Of a stretch of DNA of 64,000 nt, positions 16,953 through 26,347 are shown piece after piece. The notes under the pieces are model-generated. The model ran no database searches, had not been told where the DNA came from, and worked only from the letters and a program-made list of their open reading frames with translations. The stretch is from Streptomyces sp. RFCAC02 (GTDB lineage: Bacteria; Actinomycetota; Actinomycetes; Streptomycetales; Streptomycetaceae). Within the stretch, counting starts at the first letter, position 1. Every line of letters begins with the position of its first letter. The stretch covers positions 248,001 through 312,000 of the forward strand of contig NZ_SAUH01000001.1 in the NCBI RefSeq assembly GCF_004193175.1, written 5' to 3'. Position numbers and translations under genes: made by a program.

Positions 16953-18002
16953 ATGGCCCGGATACGGACCATCAAGCCGGAGGCCTTCGAATCGGAGGAT
17001 CTGGCTTCGGTGAGCATCACCGCCGAGCGCACCTTTTACGGCCTGCTGACGCAGGCGGACGACGCTGGACGGTTCCGCGACATGCCCGCGGTGATCGCGG
17101 GGCGCCTGTGGGCACTGCGTCCCGAACACACCGCCGCGCACGTCGCCCAGGATCTGGAGGAACTGGCCGCTGCCGGGCTCATCTGCCGCTACACCGGGTG
17201 CGACGGGCGTGGCTGGCTCCACGTGGTGACGTGGGACCGGCACCAGAAGATCAGCAAGCCGACGGCCTCGCGCGCGCCGAGTTGCCCCGTGCATCCGGGG
17301 GGCCACCGGTGCGGGCAGTGTCAGTCCGCGAACTGCCGTGCCACGGAGCGCTCACCGCGCTCCCCGTCCTCCTCCGTACCAGTTCCCGGACTCCTCCGGG
17401 AGGGCTCCGGGACGGCTCCGGCGAGGGGCGAACCCGCAGCGAGCGGAGGTGCGGAGCCTTCCGGACCGCCCGTGGACGTCTGTGACGTTCCGGTGGCGAC
17501 CGGACCTCGCCGTCCGTCGGCCGGACGCGGCAAGAGTGCAGGTCAGCCCCCACTCCCGGAGGACTCCGGGAGTGCTCCGGGAGGAGGACAGGAGGAGTCG
17601 GGTTCTGGATCTAGGATCGTGGATCCTGGATCTGTTCCTTCGGGGCGCGAGGCGCCCCCGCCCGTCGCCGGGCAGGGATCGATCTCCGCCAGGAGCCTGG
17701 TGGGCGAGTACGCGGCGAGCTGCGTGCGTCGGCCGCCGGAGGATGTCCTCGGGCACCTCGGGCGGAAGATCAGGACGCTGCTGGGTGAGGGGTTCTCCCC
17801 CGACGACATCCGCACGGCGCTGGAGCGGCTTCGGGCCAAGGGGTTGCATCCGAGCGTCCTGCCGAGCCTGGTGAACGAGGTTGTCAACGCGCCATCGGCG
17901 CCGCGCTCCACCGCGTCCTCGACATCATGGGCCGGAGCCGGTGCGTACCGGCCCTACCTCGATCCGGCGTCGGAGCCGAAGAGCTTCGGAGGTGAGCTGT
18001 GA
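16953..18002 (+). CDS. Replication-initiator-like protein (helix-turn-helix N terminus)
   Basis: The 349 residues open with MARIRTIKPEAFESEDLASV, a pattern typical of phage and element replication proteins. A winged-helix region follows (AERTFYGLLTQADDAGRFRD) and then GWLHVVTWDRHQKISKPT near residue 85. The middle 130 residues are Pro/Ser/Gly-rich and disordered, with cysteines at GHRCGQCQSANC. A DnaD-like C-terminal helical part follows: LGHLGRKIRTLLGEGFSPDD. Its stop overlaps the GTG of the DnaC-like gene, so initiator and helicase loader are co-translated as in phage modules. A truncated copy lies at 8180-8344. Confidence 0.75.
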   Translation: MARIRTIKPEAFESEDLASVSITAERTFYGLLTQADDAGRFRDMPAVIAGRLWALRPEHTAAHVAQDLEELAAAGLICRYTGCDGRGWLHVVTWDRHQKISKPTASRAPSCPVHPGGHRCGQCQSANCRATERSPRSPSSSVPVPGLLREGSGTAPARGEPAASGGAEPSGPPVDVCDVPVATGPRRPSAGRGKSAGQPPLPEDSGSAPGGGQEESGSGSRIVDPGSVPSGREAPPPVAGQGSISARSLVGEYAASCVRRPPEDVLGHLGRKIRTLLGEGFSPDDIRTALERLRAKGLHPSVLPSLVNEVVNAPSAPRSTASSTSWAGAGAYRPYLDPASEPKSFGGEL

Positions 18003-18754
18003 CCCCCGTGCGTCATGCCGGTCCTTCGCCAGCGGTGTCGGAACGGCTCCGCACCCGGCTGGCCGCCGCGCTGGCGAAGCGGGGGATCGACGGGACAGCC
18101 GCCGTCATCGAGCCCACCGAGCCCGAGCCGGCGCTCGTCGCCGCGCAAGAACGCATCCCGTTCGTCTATCGCCAGGCGCTTCCCGAGCATCCGCAGGTCA
18201 AAGCGTGGGTGCGGGCGGTCGCCGACGCCGCGGTGCCCCCGCACACCGGAGGACTGCACCCGCATTACGGCGCACGCGGACGCCGGCAGATCGGCCACGG
18301 ACCGAGCCTCCTGCTGTGGGGCGGCACCGGGACCGGCAAGACGCACACCGCCTACGGAGCGATCCGTGCGCTGACCGCTGCCGGGTGCGGCGTGCGCTGG
18401 CAGGCCACCACAGTCGCCGACCTGTTCGCCGAACTGCGCCCGCGCCCCGGCACCGACCCGGAGTTCCTGCTGCGCCGAACGGTTCGCGTGCCGCTGCTCC
18501 TGCTCGACGACCTGGGTGCGGCACGCGGCACCGCGTGGACCGAGGAGATCCTCTTCCGGCTGGTCAACTGGCGCTGCCAGCACCGTCTGCCGACCCTCTT
18601 CACCACGAACCTGCCGCCCGTGCGCTCCGCCGACGTCCCCGCGTCCCAGCCCGTGCTGCGCGATGCGGTCGGCGACCGGGTCCTCAGCCGACTGTCCGGC
18701 ATGTGCACGCCGATCCGGTTGACCGGACCGGACCGCCGCTTCCAGCGCCACTGA
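17999..18754 (+). CDS. DnaC/IstB-like AAA+ ATPase (helicase loader type)
   Basis: This 251-residue protein has Walker A GGTGTGKTHTAYG near residues 102-112 and Walker B LLLLDDLGAA near 165-174, with sensor-type TLFTTNLPP near 203. The fold is that of DnaC/IstB AAA+ proteins; beside a replication initiator it is most likely a helicase loader. GTG at 17999 overlaps the upstream stop (GTGA). Transposition-type IstB is unlikely because no IstA gene is present. Confidence 0.85.
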   Translation: MTPVRHAGPSPAVSERLRTRLAAALAKRGIDGTAAVIEPTEPEPALVAAQERIPFVYRQALPEHPQVKAWVRAVADAAVPPHTGGLHPHYGARGRRQIGHGPSLLLWGGTGTGKTHTAYGAIRALTAAGCGVRWQATTVADLFAELRPRPGTDPEFLLRRTVRVPLLLLDDLGAARGTAWTEEILFRLVNWRCQHRLPTLFTTNLPPVRSADVPASQPVLRDAVGDRVLSRLSGMCTPIRLTGPDRRFQRH

Positions 18755-18857
18755 CCCCTGCCCCACCCTCTCTGCTTCGTGGCGCGGCCCCCTTCACCTG
18801 CGCCCAGTTCAGCCTGCGCCTGCCCGCCGTGCGGCGCGGCTCCCCCTGGAGACCTCG

Positions 18858-19439
18858 ATGCGCTACCTCACGACCAATGCCGCACCGCCGACCACCTTGC
18901 GCGGCATCGCGGATCACAGCTGGCAGCCCCGTGGCCTGTGCCACGGCATGGACCCGGCCGACGCCGACGAGCTGTTCTTCCCCACCCCCCGCGCCCACGC
19001 GCAGATCACCGAAGCCAAGGCCACCTGCGGACGCTGCCCCGTACGGCAGGCGTGCCTGGACTACGCGCTCGACAACGACCTCCGCCACGGCATCTGGGGC
19101 GGGCTGACCGAGACGGAGCGCCGCCCGTGGCACAACGGCGTCGCCCAGCGGATGGACTACCGGCGGATCCGCGCGACGTTCATGGGCCGGGACGTCCACC
19201 TCAGCCAGGCCGAGCGCGAGACCGTCGTACTCCACGCCTACGTCCGCGGCTGGAGCGCCGAGCGCCTCGCCTACACCCTCCGGCTCGACCTCGACTGGGC
19301 CAAGGACCTGATGCGGAACGCCGCCCACACCGTGGACGACCGCGACCGCTACTGGGGTCTGTTCGACACGAACGAAGACGGGCAGGTCCGCAGCGAGACC
19401 GCCCCCGCGACGGCCGGCGTCTTCGGAAGGGCTGCATGA
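18858..19439 (+). CDS. WhiB-like iron-sulfur transcriptional regulator
   Basis: The 193-residue protein has the four iron-sulfur cysteines Cys28, Cys57, Cys60 and Cys66 in the C...CxxC...C pattern, and the G(I/V)WGG turn at residues 78-82. A long C-terminal extension (about 100 residues) contains a possible HTH (YVRGWSAERLAYTLRLDLD). WhiB proteins act with sigma factors, and plasmid- or element-borne versions are common in actinomycetes. It may regulate the transfer or replication genes around it. ATG at 18858; the stop overlaps the next gene (ATGA). Confidence 0.92.
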   Translation: MRYLTTNAAPPTTLRGIADHSWQPRGLCHGMDPADADELFFPTPRAHAQITEAKATCGRCPVRQACLDYALDNDLRHGIWGGLTETERRPWHNGVAQRMDYRRIRATFMGRDVHLSQAERETVVLHAYVRGWSAERLAYTLRLDLDWAKDLMRNAAHTVDDRDRYWGLFDTNEDGQVRSETAPATAGVFGRAA

Positions 19440-20818
19440 CCCCCGACGAACTGTCCGCCGTATCCCCCGGCTTCCTGTTCATCACCGGCCTGGCCTGCGC
19501 CGGGCTGCTGGCCGCGGTGGTGATGGTGGCCCACCGCCGACGCCGTTCCCGCGCGAGCGCCTCGAACCAAAGCTCGCCGGCGGTGCGGGTCGCGGCCCTG
19601 GCCGCGATCTGCTGCACCGCCTACAGCGCCGACACCTCGTGGAACTTCGCAGCCGACCGGCTGCAGATGGCCAGAGTCGCCGAGCGGGCCGCCATGTTCG
19701 CCACTGCCGAACTCGCCCTGTTCGCGTGCGCGCTGCTGGCCCGCCAGCACCTTTCCACCCGGGGATCGACGGGGCTTCCCGGTGCCCTGGTGTGGCTGAT
19801 CACCACGGTCCAGATCATCCCCGCCTACGCCGAGTCGGGGCCGGTCGGCGGGACAGTGCGAGCCGTCATCGGCCCGATCATGGCGGCCACCCTGTGGCAC
19901 CAGGCCATGGGAATCGAGCTGCGGATCCGCCGACCCGACGCGGAATCCGGCAGCCTGCTGGCCACGCTCGGGCGGGAAGTCCGCGAGCGGATGCTCGCCC
20001 GCCTCGGTGTCGAACGCGGCCGGGATGCCGAGCAGATCGCCCGGGACCGCGCCACCGCCCGAGCGGTCGCCCTCGCCACCCGCCTCGCCGAGCACTCACC
20101 CCGTTGGCGCACGTCGAGGCGGGGGCGGAGAGTCGCCGGCCGACTCGCCTCGGCCCTCGCGCGCTCCGGCGTGTCCACCGACCCCGAGCAACGCGATCGG
20201 CTGCTGCGTACCCTCGCCGACCGGCGGCACGCCCTCGCACTCGCCACCATGGAACTCCCCGTCCCCTGGGAACCTCCCACCGGGGACGGTCCCCATACCG
20301 TCCCCGAACGCCAGTCCCGTCGCACCGTCCCGCGAAAGGAACACGTCCCCCGTCCCCGACCGGCCGGGACAGAGACCGGGGCCGGAACGGGGACCCGTAG
20401 CGGGACGGGGACGGCCGCGTGGGACTCGCCGCAGGGGACCGCAGGTCAGCGGGGTTCAGAACTCCGCCCTGCCGGCACATCACCGGCCCAGTGCGGCAAC
20501 AGGGAGGCGGACCCGGAGGTCGAACGCCCCCCGGGGCGGGATCGTCACCGTCCCGCTCCCCCGCGCGGGCGACCGAAGAACGCCCGGGACCGGACCCGTA
20601 CCGCCCGTCCCCTGACCACCGAGCAACTGGTCGAACGCGTCCGTCCCCACGTCCCCGCCGTGCTTGAACGGGACGGCAACGAGACCCTCAACCGCGACCA
20701 GCTCCGGGAGATCCTGCGCACCCACGGCCTGCCCGGCAGACGGAACGAGCACCTCGCCCCCGTCCTGGAACGCCTGCGCGAGCACCGACCCACCTCCCCG
20801 GAAGGGAGCAGCAGGTGA
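19436..20818 (+). CDS. Membrane protein of actinomycete plasmids/integrative elements
   Basis: The 460 residues comprise four hydrophobic helices in the first 170 (FLFITGLACAGLLAAVVMVA at residues 13-32, then helices near 48, 80 and 120-150, including PAYAESGPVGGT). A basic cytoplasmic region with Arg-rich helices follows, then a long low-complexity Gly/Pro/Arg/Thr stretch, and a compact C-terminal HTH-like domain (TTEQLVERVRPHVPAVLERD). The membrane part is reminiscent of DUF2637/spread-type proteins of Streptomyces plasmids; that assignment is tentative. ATG overlaps the WhiB stop. Confidence 0.65.
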   Translation: MTPDELSAVSPGFLFITGLACAGLLAAVVMVAHRRRRSRASASNQSSPAVRVAALAAICCTAYSADTSWNFAADRLQMARVAERAAMFATAELALFACALLARQHLSTRGSTGLPGALVWLITTVQIIPAYAESGPVGGTVRAVIGPIMAATLWHQAMGIELRIRRPDAESGSLLATLGREVRERMLARLGVERGRDAEQIARDRATARAVALATRLAEHSPRWRTSRRGRRVAGRLASALARSGVSTDPEQRDRLLRTLADRRHALALATMELPVPWEPPTGDGPHTVPERQSRRTVPRKEHVPRPRPAGTETGAGTGTRSGTGTAAWDSPQGTAGQRGSELRPAGTSPAQCGNREADPEVERPPGRDRHRPAPPRGRPKNARDRTRTARPLTTEQLVERVRPHVPAVLERDGNETLNRDQLREILRTHGLPGRRNEHLAPVLERLREHRPTSPEGSSR

Positions 20819-21003
20819 AGACCTGCCGTCGCTTCGAGGCCATCCGGGCCGGATACATGCGCGACATCCAGTACCTGAACGACCATGCCGAACGCCGGCA
20901 CAGCCCCGCCGCCGCGGCCAGCGCGAACATCGCTCGCGGGGCACGGCATCGCATGGCCCAGGCCCTCAACCACCACTTGCGGCGCTGCCGTGAATGCGGC
21001 TGA
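20815..21003 (+). CDS. 62-residue hypothetical protein with Cys/His pattern
   Basis: GTG at 20815 overlaps the stop of the membrane protein gene (GTGA). The product is helical and basic, with a Cys near the start (MKTCRRFEAI) and HHLRRCRECG at the end, so a zinc site is possible. The stop overlaps the start of the next gene. Translational coupling on both sides supports it. No family recognised. Confidence 0.6.
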   Translation: MKTCRRFEAIRAGYMRDIQYLNDHAERRHSPAAAASANIARGARHRMAQALNHHLRRCRECG

Positions 21004-21274
21004 AGCGCCACACGCCGGGCGACGCGACCGCCCGGCCCGACCGGAGGAGGCCATCATCGAACCCGGACCGCTGCTGAACGATCCGGCGCAAGCCGACGCG
21101 TGGGCGGACGTCCTCGTCCGTCACGGACTGCTGCACGCCGCCGTCCGGACCCCGGCCGGCCCATGGCTCGTACAGGCCACCCAGCACTCTCCCGTCCACC
21201 TCCTGGAGGACGCCGGACTGCTCGGTCTGACGGCCGCCATCCAGCAGCACCGGCGTACGCGGATCACCCGATGA
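20990..21274 (+). CDS. 94-residue hypothetical protein of the mobilization operon
   Basis: GTG at 20990 lies inside the end of the preceding gene, and its stop overlaps the ATG of the mobC-like gene (ATGA). The readable part includes DAWADVLVRHGLLHAAVRTP and HSPVHLLEDAGLLGLTAAIQ. The protein is acidic and helical. The exact start is uncertain because no ATG precedes the conserved-looking part. Function unknown, probably transfer-related by position. Confidence 0.55.
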   Translation: MNAAEAPHAGRRDRPARPEEAIIEPGPLLNDPAQADAWADVLVRHGLLHAAVRTPAGPWLVQATQHSPVHLLEDAGLLGLTAAIQQHRRTRITR

Positions 21275-21891
21275 CCGGACCGACACGGCCTCCCGACCCG
21301 GATCCGGTCGCGACGCCCAACTCCGTTGCCGGGCGAGCAAGTTATCCCTTTGGATACTCCGCTGCGGGCGGAGTGTCCAAAGGAAGCACCGCCCCGGGGA
21401 CGGCGGGCATCCGGCGCCGGGGGACGCCGGAGGAAGAAGCCGCGGCCGAGGGCAGGCCGCAGCAGGGAGCGACGGGAGACGTCCCGCCGAGCAGCCCCGG
21501 CGCCGTGCACCGCGCCCGGCGCCGGGCATACCGGCACCGGCAGCGCCCGTACGTCCGTACCACCCGCCTGAGCGCCGGTGAACTCGCCCGCATCACCGCC
21601 GGGGCCGAGGCCGCGGGCCTGACCCTCTCCGGCTTCCTCGCCCGTTCCGCTCTCAGCGCCGCCCGCGACCTCGACCGGACAGCCGCCAGCCTCGCCGGCC
21701 GACGCGAGCTGGTCGCCGAGCTGTTCGCGGCGCGCCGGCACCTCGGCCAGGTCGGGAACAACCTCAACCAGGTGGCCCGCGCCATCAACTCGGGCGCGAC
21801 GCCCAAGGAGCTGGACGTCGTGCTCGCCGCCGTCCACCGGGCCGTGGCACGCATCCAGGACGCCACGGACCGCCTGCTCGACCGGAACTGA
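21271..21891 (+). CDS. MobC-like relaxosome accessory protein
   Basis: The 206 residues have a disordered N-terminal 80, then a ribbon-helix-helix (VRTTRLSAGELARITAGAEA, then LTLSGFLARSALSAA) and the MobC signature LFAARRHLGQVGNNLNQVAR near residue 155. These proteins bind oriT and help the relaxase nick. ATG at 21271 overlaps the upstream stop. The relaxase gene follows 17 bases later, so oriT probably lies upstream within this region or near 21300-21400. Confidence 0.85.
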   Translation: MTGPTRPPDPDPVATPNSVAGRASYPFGYSAAGGVSKGSTAPGTAGIRRRGTPEEEAAAEGRPQQGATGDVPPSSPGAVHRARRRAYRHRQRPYVRTTRLSAGELARITAGAEAAGLTLSGFLARSALSAARDLDRTAASLAGRRELVAELFAARRHLGQVGNNLNQVARAINSGATPKELDVVLAAVHRAVARIQDATDRLLDRN

Positions 21892-21908
21892 AGGAACGCA
21901 CGGCCCGC

Positions 21909-23632
21909 ATGATCCCTCGAGTCCATCAGCGCGGGAAGCGCACCATCGGCCTGCTCCACTACCTCTACGGACCGGGAACGCACGAGGAACACACCGACCC
22001 GCACCTGGTGGCCTCCTTCGACGGCCACGCCCCCGATCCCGGCCGGGATCGGCAAGCCACCCTCGTCCAACTGCAGCGTCTCCTCGACCAGCCCGTCGTC
22101 GCCCTCTCCCCGGACCGCCGGCCGCCCCGACACGTGTGGCACCTCTCCGTGCGCAACGCCCCCGGCGACCGCGTCCTGTCCGACGACGAATGGAGCGACA
22201 TCGCCCACCGCATGGTGGCCGCCGCCGGCATCGACCCCGGGAACGGCGAACCCGGCTGCCGCTGGGCAGCCGTCCGCCACGCCACCGATCACATCCACAT
22301 CGTCGCCACCCTCGCCCGCGAAGACGGCCGCAAACCACGCCTCCACCGCGACGCCGCCCGCGTCCAAGCCGCCGCGCGCCTCCTGGAGACCGAACTCGGC
22401 CTACGACGGCTCCTCCCCGGTGACGGCACCGCCGCCAAGCGCCCCACAAGCGCCGAACGCCACAAAGCCGAACGCCAGGGCCGCGAACGGACCGCCCGCG
22501 AAGAACTCCGCGAAACGGTACGGCGCGCCCTGGCCGGCACAGGGAGCGAGCAGGAGTTCTTCGACCGCCTGGCCGCCGCCGGCCTCCTGATCCGCACACG
22601 CATCGCCCCTCCGGCGACCTCCTCGGCTACAAGGTCGCCCTCCCGGACGACCGGAACAAGCACGGTGAACCCGTCTTCTTCCCCGGCTCCGCCCTCGCCC
22701 CCGACCTGTCCCTCCCCCGCGTCCGGAAGCGCTTCTCATCCACCGCACCGGCAGAAACAACGGGAGAAGCACGGCCGGCGCGCAGTTCCGGCATTCCGAC
22801 AAGCCGAGCCGCCCGGGCACGGCACCAGGCCGCCACAGCCACGTGGGAAGCCCTCCTGATCATCGACCGCGGGAACGACGGCGAGGTCGCCACGCACATC
22901 ACCGCCGCCGGTGAAGTCCTCGACGCACTCGCCGCAACGGCCGCCGCGAACACCCGACAGGCACTACGCGAAGCCGCCTTCGCCTACGAACGCGCCTCCC
23001 GATCCCACGTACGCGCCGAACACGGCCACGACCGCGCCCTTCGCCAGGCCGCCCGCGACCTCGTCCACGGCGGCCCCGCCCTCGGCCGCGGCGAAGACGG
23101 CGCCACCACAGCCATGGCCATCGACATGCTCTTCTTCCTGATCACCGCCGCAGCGCACTGGCACGCCAGACGGCACCACGCCCAGCAAGCCGACGCCGCC
23201 CGCCAGGCCGCCAACCACCTACGCACCGCCTACCGCACCGCAGCCTCCGCCCCCTTGAACGCCCTGCAGCACCGCGGACGGCTCCTCCCCCGGCACGAGC
23301 AACGCAGACAAGCCGCCACCGTGCACGAAGCCATCCCCGAACTGGCCGAACGGATCCTCACCGAACCCGGCTGGCCCGCACTCGCGGCGACCCTCAACGA
23401 CGCCGAAGCCGCCGGCCACCCTCCCACCACACTCCTCGCCGCAGTAGCCGCACACCGCGAACTCGACACCGCCGACTCCATCAGCGACGTCCTGACATGG
23501 CGGCTACGACGCACAGCCGCCCTCCCCACCACCGGCCGGCTGAACCGCCACCGACCCGCCGTCTCCCCGGAGACCGGACGCCCGGCTACTCGCCAGCAGC
23601 AGAACGACAAGACCAGCCGCACAACGCGCTGA
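21909..23632 (+). pseudogene. Relaxase/mobilization nuclease, interrupted by one frameshift
   Basis: The N-terminal relaxase domain has RTIGLLHYLYGPG near residue 10 (candidate nicking Tyr) and the metal-binding HATDHIHIVATL near 123-134. The frame is good to about 22605. After a CCCC run at 22606-22609 the homologous reading continues one base earlier as SGDLLGYKVALPDDRNKHGE and runs to a TGA at 23630-23632. Restoring one base would give about 574 residues, a normal relaxase length. As it stands, translation would leave the true frame and stop at 22857-22859 after nonsense sequence. Whether the gene is really broken or this is a sequence error cannot be told here. Confidence 0.85.
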
Positions 23633-23705
23633 CCCGCCCCGACCTGCCACCACGAACGCCCCCTCACCTACTTCGAATCCCTGGCCCCCGCATTCCGAGA
23701 TCACC

Positions 23706-24359
23706 TTGCACAACTACTTCACCAAGGAACGGCTGTGGAAGTCCGGCCCGTTCCCACACTTCCTCATCCTGCTCAACGAACACCCCCGATACCGCGCCTA
23801 CGCCCGCGCGCACCACCAGCTCCTCACTCGATACGCCCCACACCTGGCCCCGATACCAGAACCATGGCTCCACGCCACCGTGCAGGGCATCCACCACCCC
23901 CTCATCCCCGACCAACTACAACAGCTCACCACCGCAGCCCGTGCAGCCTTCCGCGACATCCGCCCCTTCCGCATACAGTGCGGCCCCGTATGGCCAGGCA
24001 TCACCGCCATCACCACCGCCATCTATCCCGAAGACGGCATGACGCTTCTGAACCGACGCGCCCGCTACGCGGCTGCCGCCGTTCCCGGAGTGAAGCTACG
24101 GCCGACCGAACGGAAGTTCTGGGCGCACAGCACCCTGGCCTACGCCCGGCACGACTTCGACGATCACACCCTGAACCGCGAACTCCGGGCACTCCGCCCC
24201 GAACGCGTCGATATCACCATCGACCGAGTCCACCTCGTCAACCAGCGTCAACATCCCCAGCGCGGCTACTACACATGGGAGGTCGTCGCGGACTTCCCCC
24301 TCGCGCCTGCTCCGCGCCGACAGGAACGGGCGATGCCGCGACTTCCCTACGGACCGTAG
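23706..24359 (+). CDS. 2'-5' RNA ligase-like 2H phosphoesterase
   Basis: Both HxTx motifs of the 2H superfamily are visible in this 217-residue protein: LHATVQG near residue 54 and AHSTLAY near residue 142. The fold handles 2'-5' phosphodiester or cyclic phosphate bonds; the actual substrate is unknown. The start is uncertain. TTG at 23706 is the longest sensible choice, giving MHNYFTKERLWKSGPFPHFL; no good ribosome-binding site is seen. It sits between the relaxase and the HAD gene; a second 2H gene lies upstream of the other lanthipeptide cluster (48748). Confidence 0.75.
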   Translation: MHNYFTKERLWKSGPFPHFLILLNEHPRYRAYARAHHQLLTRYAPHLAPIPEPWLHATVQGIHHPLIPDQLQQLTTAARAAFRDIRPFRIQCGPVWPGITAITTAIYPEDGMTLLNRRARYAAAAVPGVKLRPTERKFWAHSTLAYARHDFDDHTLNRELRALRPERVDITIDRVHLVNQRQHPQRGYYTWEVVADFPLAPAPRRQERAMPRLPYGP

Positions 24360-24368
24360 GCTTTGGGG

Positions 24369-25001
24369 ATGGCGACATCCGCGAAGCCCGCGTATGAGGG
24401 CGTGATCTTCGACTTCTTCGGGGTCCTGACCTTCAACATGGTCGAGGTGATCTCCTACTTCGAGGACCGGGAGAGACTCGCCCGGGGGACCTTTCTTCGT
24501 GCCTGGGCCGACCCACGAGGCCAGGAACTGTTCCGGAAGCTGGAGCTCGGCCAGATCACGCAGACCGACTGGAATGCCGGGTTCGCGGCCCTGATCGGGA
24601 TCGGGCCCGACAACCTGATGGCCCGCTATCTCCACGATGCCTTTCCGGCCCACCAGATGCTCAAAGTGGCGCGGCAGATACGGGCTGCCGGGATCAGGAC
24701 CGCGGTGTTGTCCAACAGCCTCGGGCGGGAGCCCTACGACCCGTATGCGGGGTTCGACTTGCAGGGCGCTTTCGACGAGGTCGTGCTCTCTGCGGAGCAC
24801 GGTGTGCGCAAGCCCGACCCGGCCATCTTCCGTCTGGTGCTCGGCAAGCTCGGCGTCCCGGCCGAGCGGTGTCTGCTCGTCGACGACAGCGAAGAGAATC
24901 TTGCTGCCGCCCACCGGCTCGGCATCACGCCGTTGCTGGCACTGGACGAGCAAGTGGCGGCCAAGCGTCTCCGTGACGTGCTCGAACTACCCGACCTGTA
25001 G
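24369..25001 (+). CDS. HAD-superfamily hydrolase
   Basis: The 210 residues carry the HAD motifs in order: VIFDFFGVLT near residue 12 (nucleophile Asp; the usual second Asp is replaced by Phe, as in epoxide-hydrolase-like and some other HAD subgroups), TAVLSNSLGRE near 112, HGVRKPDPAIF near 142 (Lys) and CLLVDDSEENLAAA near 168. A cap domain lies between the first two. The substrate is unknown. The gene ends inside the 3' end of the convergent XRE-TPR gene (15-base overlap). Confidence 0.88.
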   Translation: MATSAKPAYEGVIFDFFGVLTFNMVEVISYFEDRERLARGTFLRAWADPRGQELFRKLELGQITQTDWNAGFAALIGIGPDNLMARYLHDAFPAHQMLKVARQIRAAGIRTAVLSNSLGREPYDPYAGFDLQGAFDEVVLSAEHGVRKPDPAIFRLVLGKLGVPAERCLLVDDSEENLAAAHRLGITPLLALDEQVAAKRLRDVLELPDL

Positions 25002-26279
25002 AAACTCGCGCACGCCCGTGTGCGAGGTATGCGGGGCCAGCTTCTCGCGGAGTCGCTTCAGCTCGGAGGCTGAACGAGCGGAGTCCACCGAGCCGACGCA
25101 GCGGGCTGCGTGGCGTGCTTTGGCGACTGTGGCGTCCAGGTCGCGCATGGCAAGGTGCGCTTCGGCGGCACGGGCCAGGTAGATCGCGTTACTGCGCGGG
25201 TACTCCTCATCGCCCGGGTACGAGGCTTTCATGGCGGCCTCGAAACGGCGTACCGCTTCCGCTGGGTCCCCGAGGTACAGGGCTGCTGAACCGGCGATCA
25301 TCTCGATCTCGCCGTAGTCCACCCAATACAGGGTCTTCGGATCGTCGTCATGGGTCCCCTTGTCCAGTGCAGCGCGGGCAAGGTCGAGCTGGTGGGCGCA
25401 CTCCTTCTTCGCGCCGGTCATCGACAGCGCGCGGGCGGTGCGGGCGGCCAGCATGGCGTGCATGCGTGGAGTCGCTAACCGTTTCACCTGCTGTTGTGCC
25501 GTCTGAAGGAGCGATACCGCTCTGCCCGCCTGTCCGGGGGTGGAGTAGCACTGGATGGCGGCGAAGGACAGTCCGTAGGCGCCGCTGACGGGATCGCCGG
25601 CATCTGCGGAGGCGCGCAGTGCTCCGTCGAAGTAACGCTGGGCAACGCCAGGGCGGCCCTGGTCCAAGGCAGCCCACGCGACCTGTCGAGCAGCTTCGGA
25701 GGCCATCGCATGCAAGCGGTCCACGGTCGGACCGTCGTACCGACGCGACGTGATCAGGCGGACGATGAGGGACAGTTCGCTGCGGGCCAGTTGGTACACC
25801 TCGCCACTGCCGAGTTCGTCGTCAAGATGCCGTAGGTGATCAAGACGGTCGTCCACATGAGCCAGGAGAGCGGGGCCGTGGAGGACGGCAGAGAACGTCC
25901 TGGTCGGCCCGATCGTCTCCAGGGCCTTGGACCAGCTCCTCGCCGAGCCGGAGAGCACCGCTCCGGCAGACAGGAACCCTCGGCGATCCACACTGCTCCC
26001 CTTCAGCAGATCGGTGAGAACGGTCAGGCTCCCGGGCTGGTCCCACGGCATGTCTGTGGCACCCGGCGCGCCGGAGCCGTGCAGCGCCGCCGCGAAGGTG
26101 CCGCCGGTGCGTAACACCCTGTCGTAGGCGGCGGCAACCCCTGCGGTCACGGACCGGTTGCCGTTCTCCACATTGCGCAGGTACGCCTCGCCAAAGCCCG
26201 CTTCACGGGCGAATCTCGCCCACACCATGCCGGATGCCCTGCGCGCCTCCCGCATGTCATCGCGCAGTTGTTCGGGCAT
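24987..26279 (-). CDS. XRE-family regulator with TPR-like sensor domain
   Basis: This 430-residue protein has an N-terminal HTH (MREARRASGMVWARFAREAG, then YLRNVENGNRSVT) and a hydrophobic linker with a twin-Arg-like VDRRGFLSAGAVLSG near residue 98. About 300 residues of TPR-type helices follow (ALRASADAGDPVSGAYGLSF, then FEAAMKASYPGDEEYPRSNA). Proteins of this architecture respond to small signalling peptides or metabolites in actinomycetes. It is divergent from the FxLD precursor, with a palindrome between them (26348-26369), and is the obvious candidate regulator of that cluster. Confidence 0.88.
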   Translation of the reverse strand: MPEQLRDDMREARRASGMVWARFAREAGFGEAYLRNVENGNRSVTAGVAAAYDRVLRTGGTFAAALHGSGAPGATDMPWDQPGSLTVLTDLLKGSSVDRRGFLSAGAVLSGSARSWSKALETIGPTRTFSAVLHGPALLAHVDDRLDHLRHLDDELGSGEVYQLARSELSLIVRLITSRRYDGPTVDRLHAMASEAARQVAWAALDQGRPGVAQRYFDGALRASADAGDPVSGAYGLSFAAIQCYSTPGQAGRAVSLLQTAQQQVKRLATPRMHAMLAARTARALSMTGAKKECAHQLDLARAALDKGTHDDDPKTLYWVDYGEIEMIAGSAALYLGDPAEAVRRFEAAMKASYPGDEEYPRSNAIYLARAAEAHLAMRDLDATVAKARHAARCVGSVDSARSASELKRLREKLAPHTSHTGVREFLQVG

Positions 26280-26347
26280 CAGGCGGCCTCTCCTGCTTGG
26301 GATCGGTACTGGATCGGGTCACGTCATTGTCCCCCGTGCCCTGGCGG

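Larger units (their letters stand above)
6235..23632. mobile_element. Backbone of an integrative mobilizable element (right boundary unknown)
   Basis: The interval runs from the integrase stop to the end of the relaxase gene. It contains integrase, excisionase, a replication-initiator-like gene with DnaC-like ATPase, WhiB, MobC and relaxase, which together indicate an integrated element able to excise and be mobilised. I see no FtsK/TraB-type DNA translocase, so it probably needs a helper for transfer. The left end abuts the HipA-like gene. I could not find a tRNA gene or direct repeat marking attL/attR. The lanthipeptide and IS-rich DNA further right may or may not be part of it. Confidence 0.6.

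Noticed and set aside
23671..23690. TTCGAATCC resembling a tRNA T-loop near the end of the relaxase region, a possible att site.
   Set aside because: The flanking bases do not form the 5-bp T stem, and no acceptor stem or anticodon arm can be built.
23735..24397. An alternative long plus-strand frame overlapping the 2H phosphoesterase gene.
   Set aside because: Its translation is dominated by Arg, Pro and His, while the chosen frame carries both HxTx motifs.
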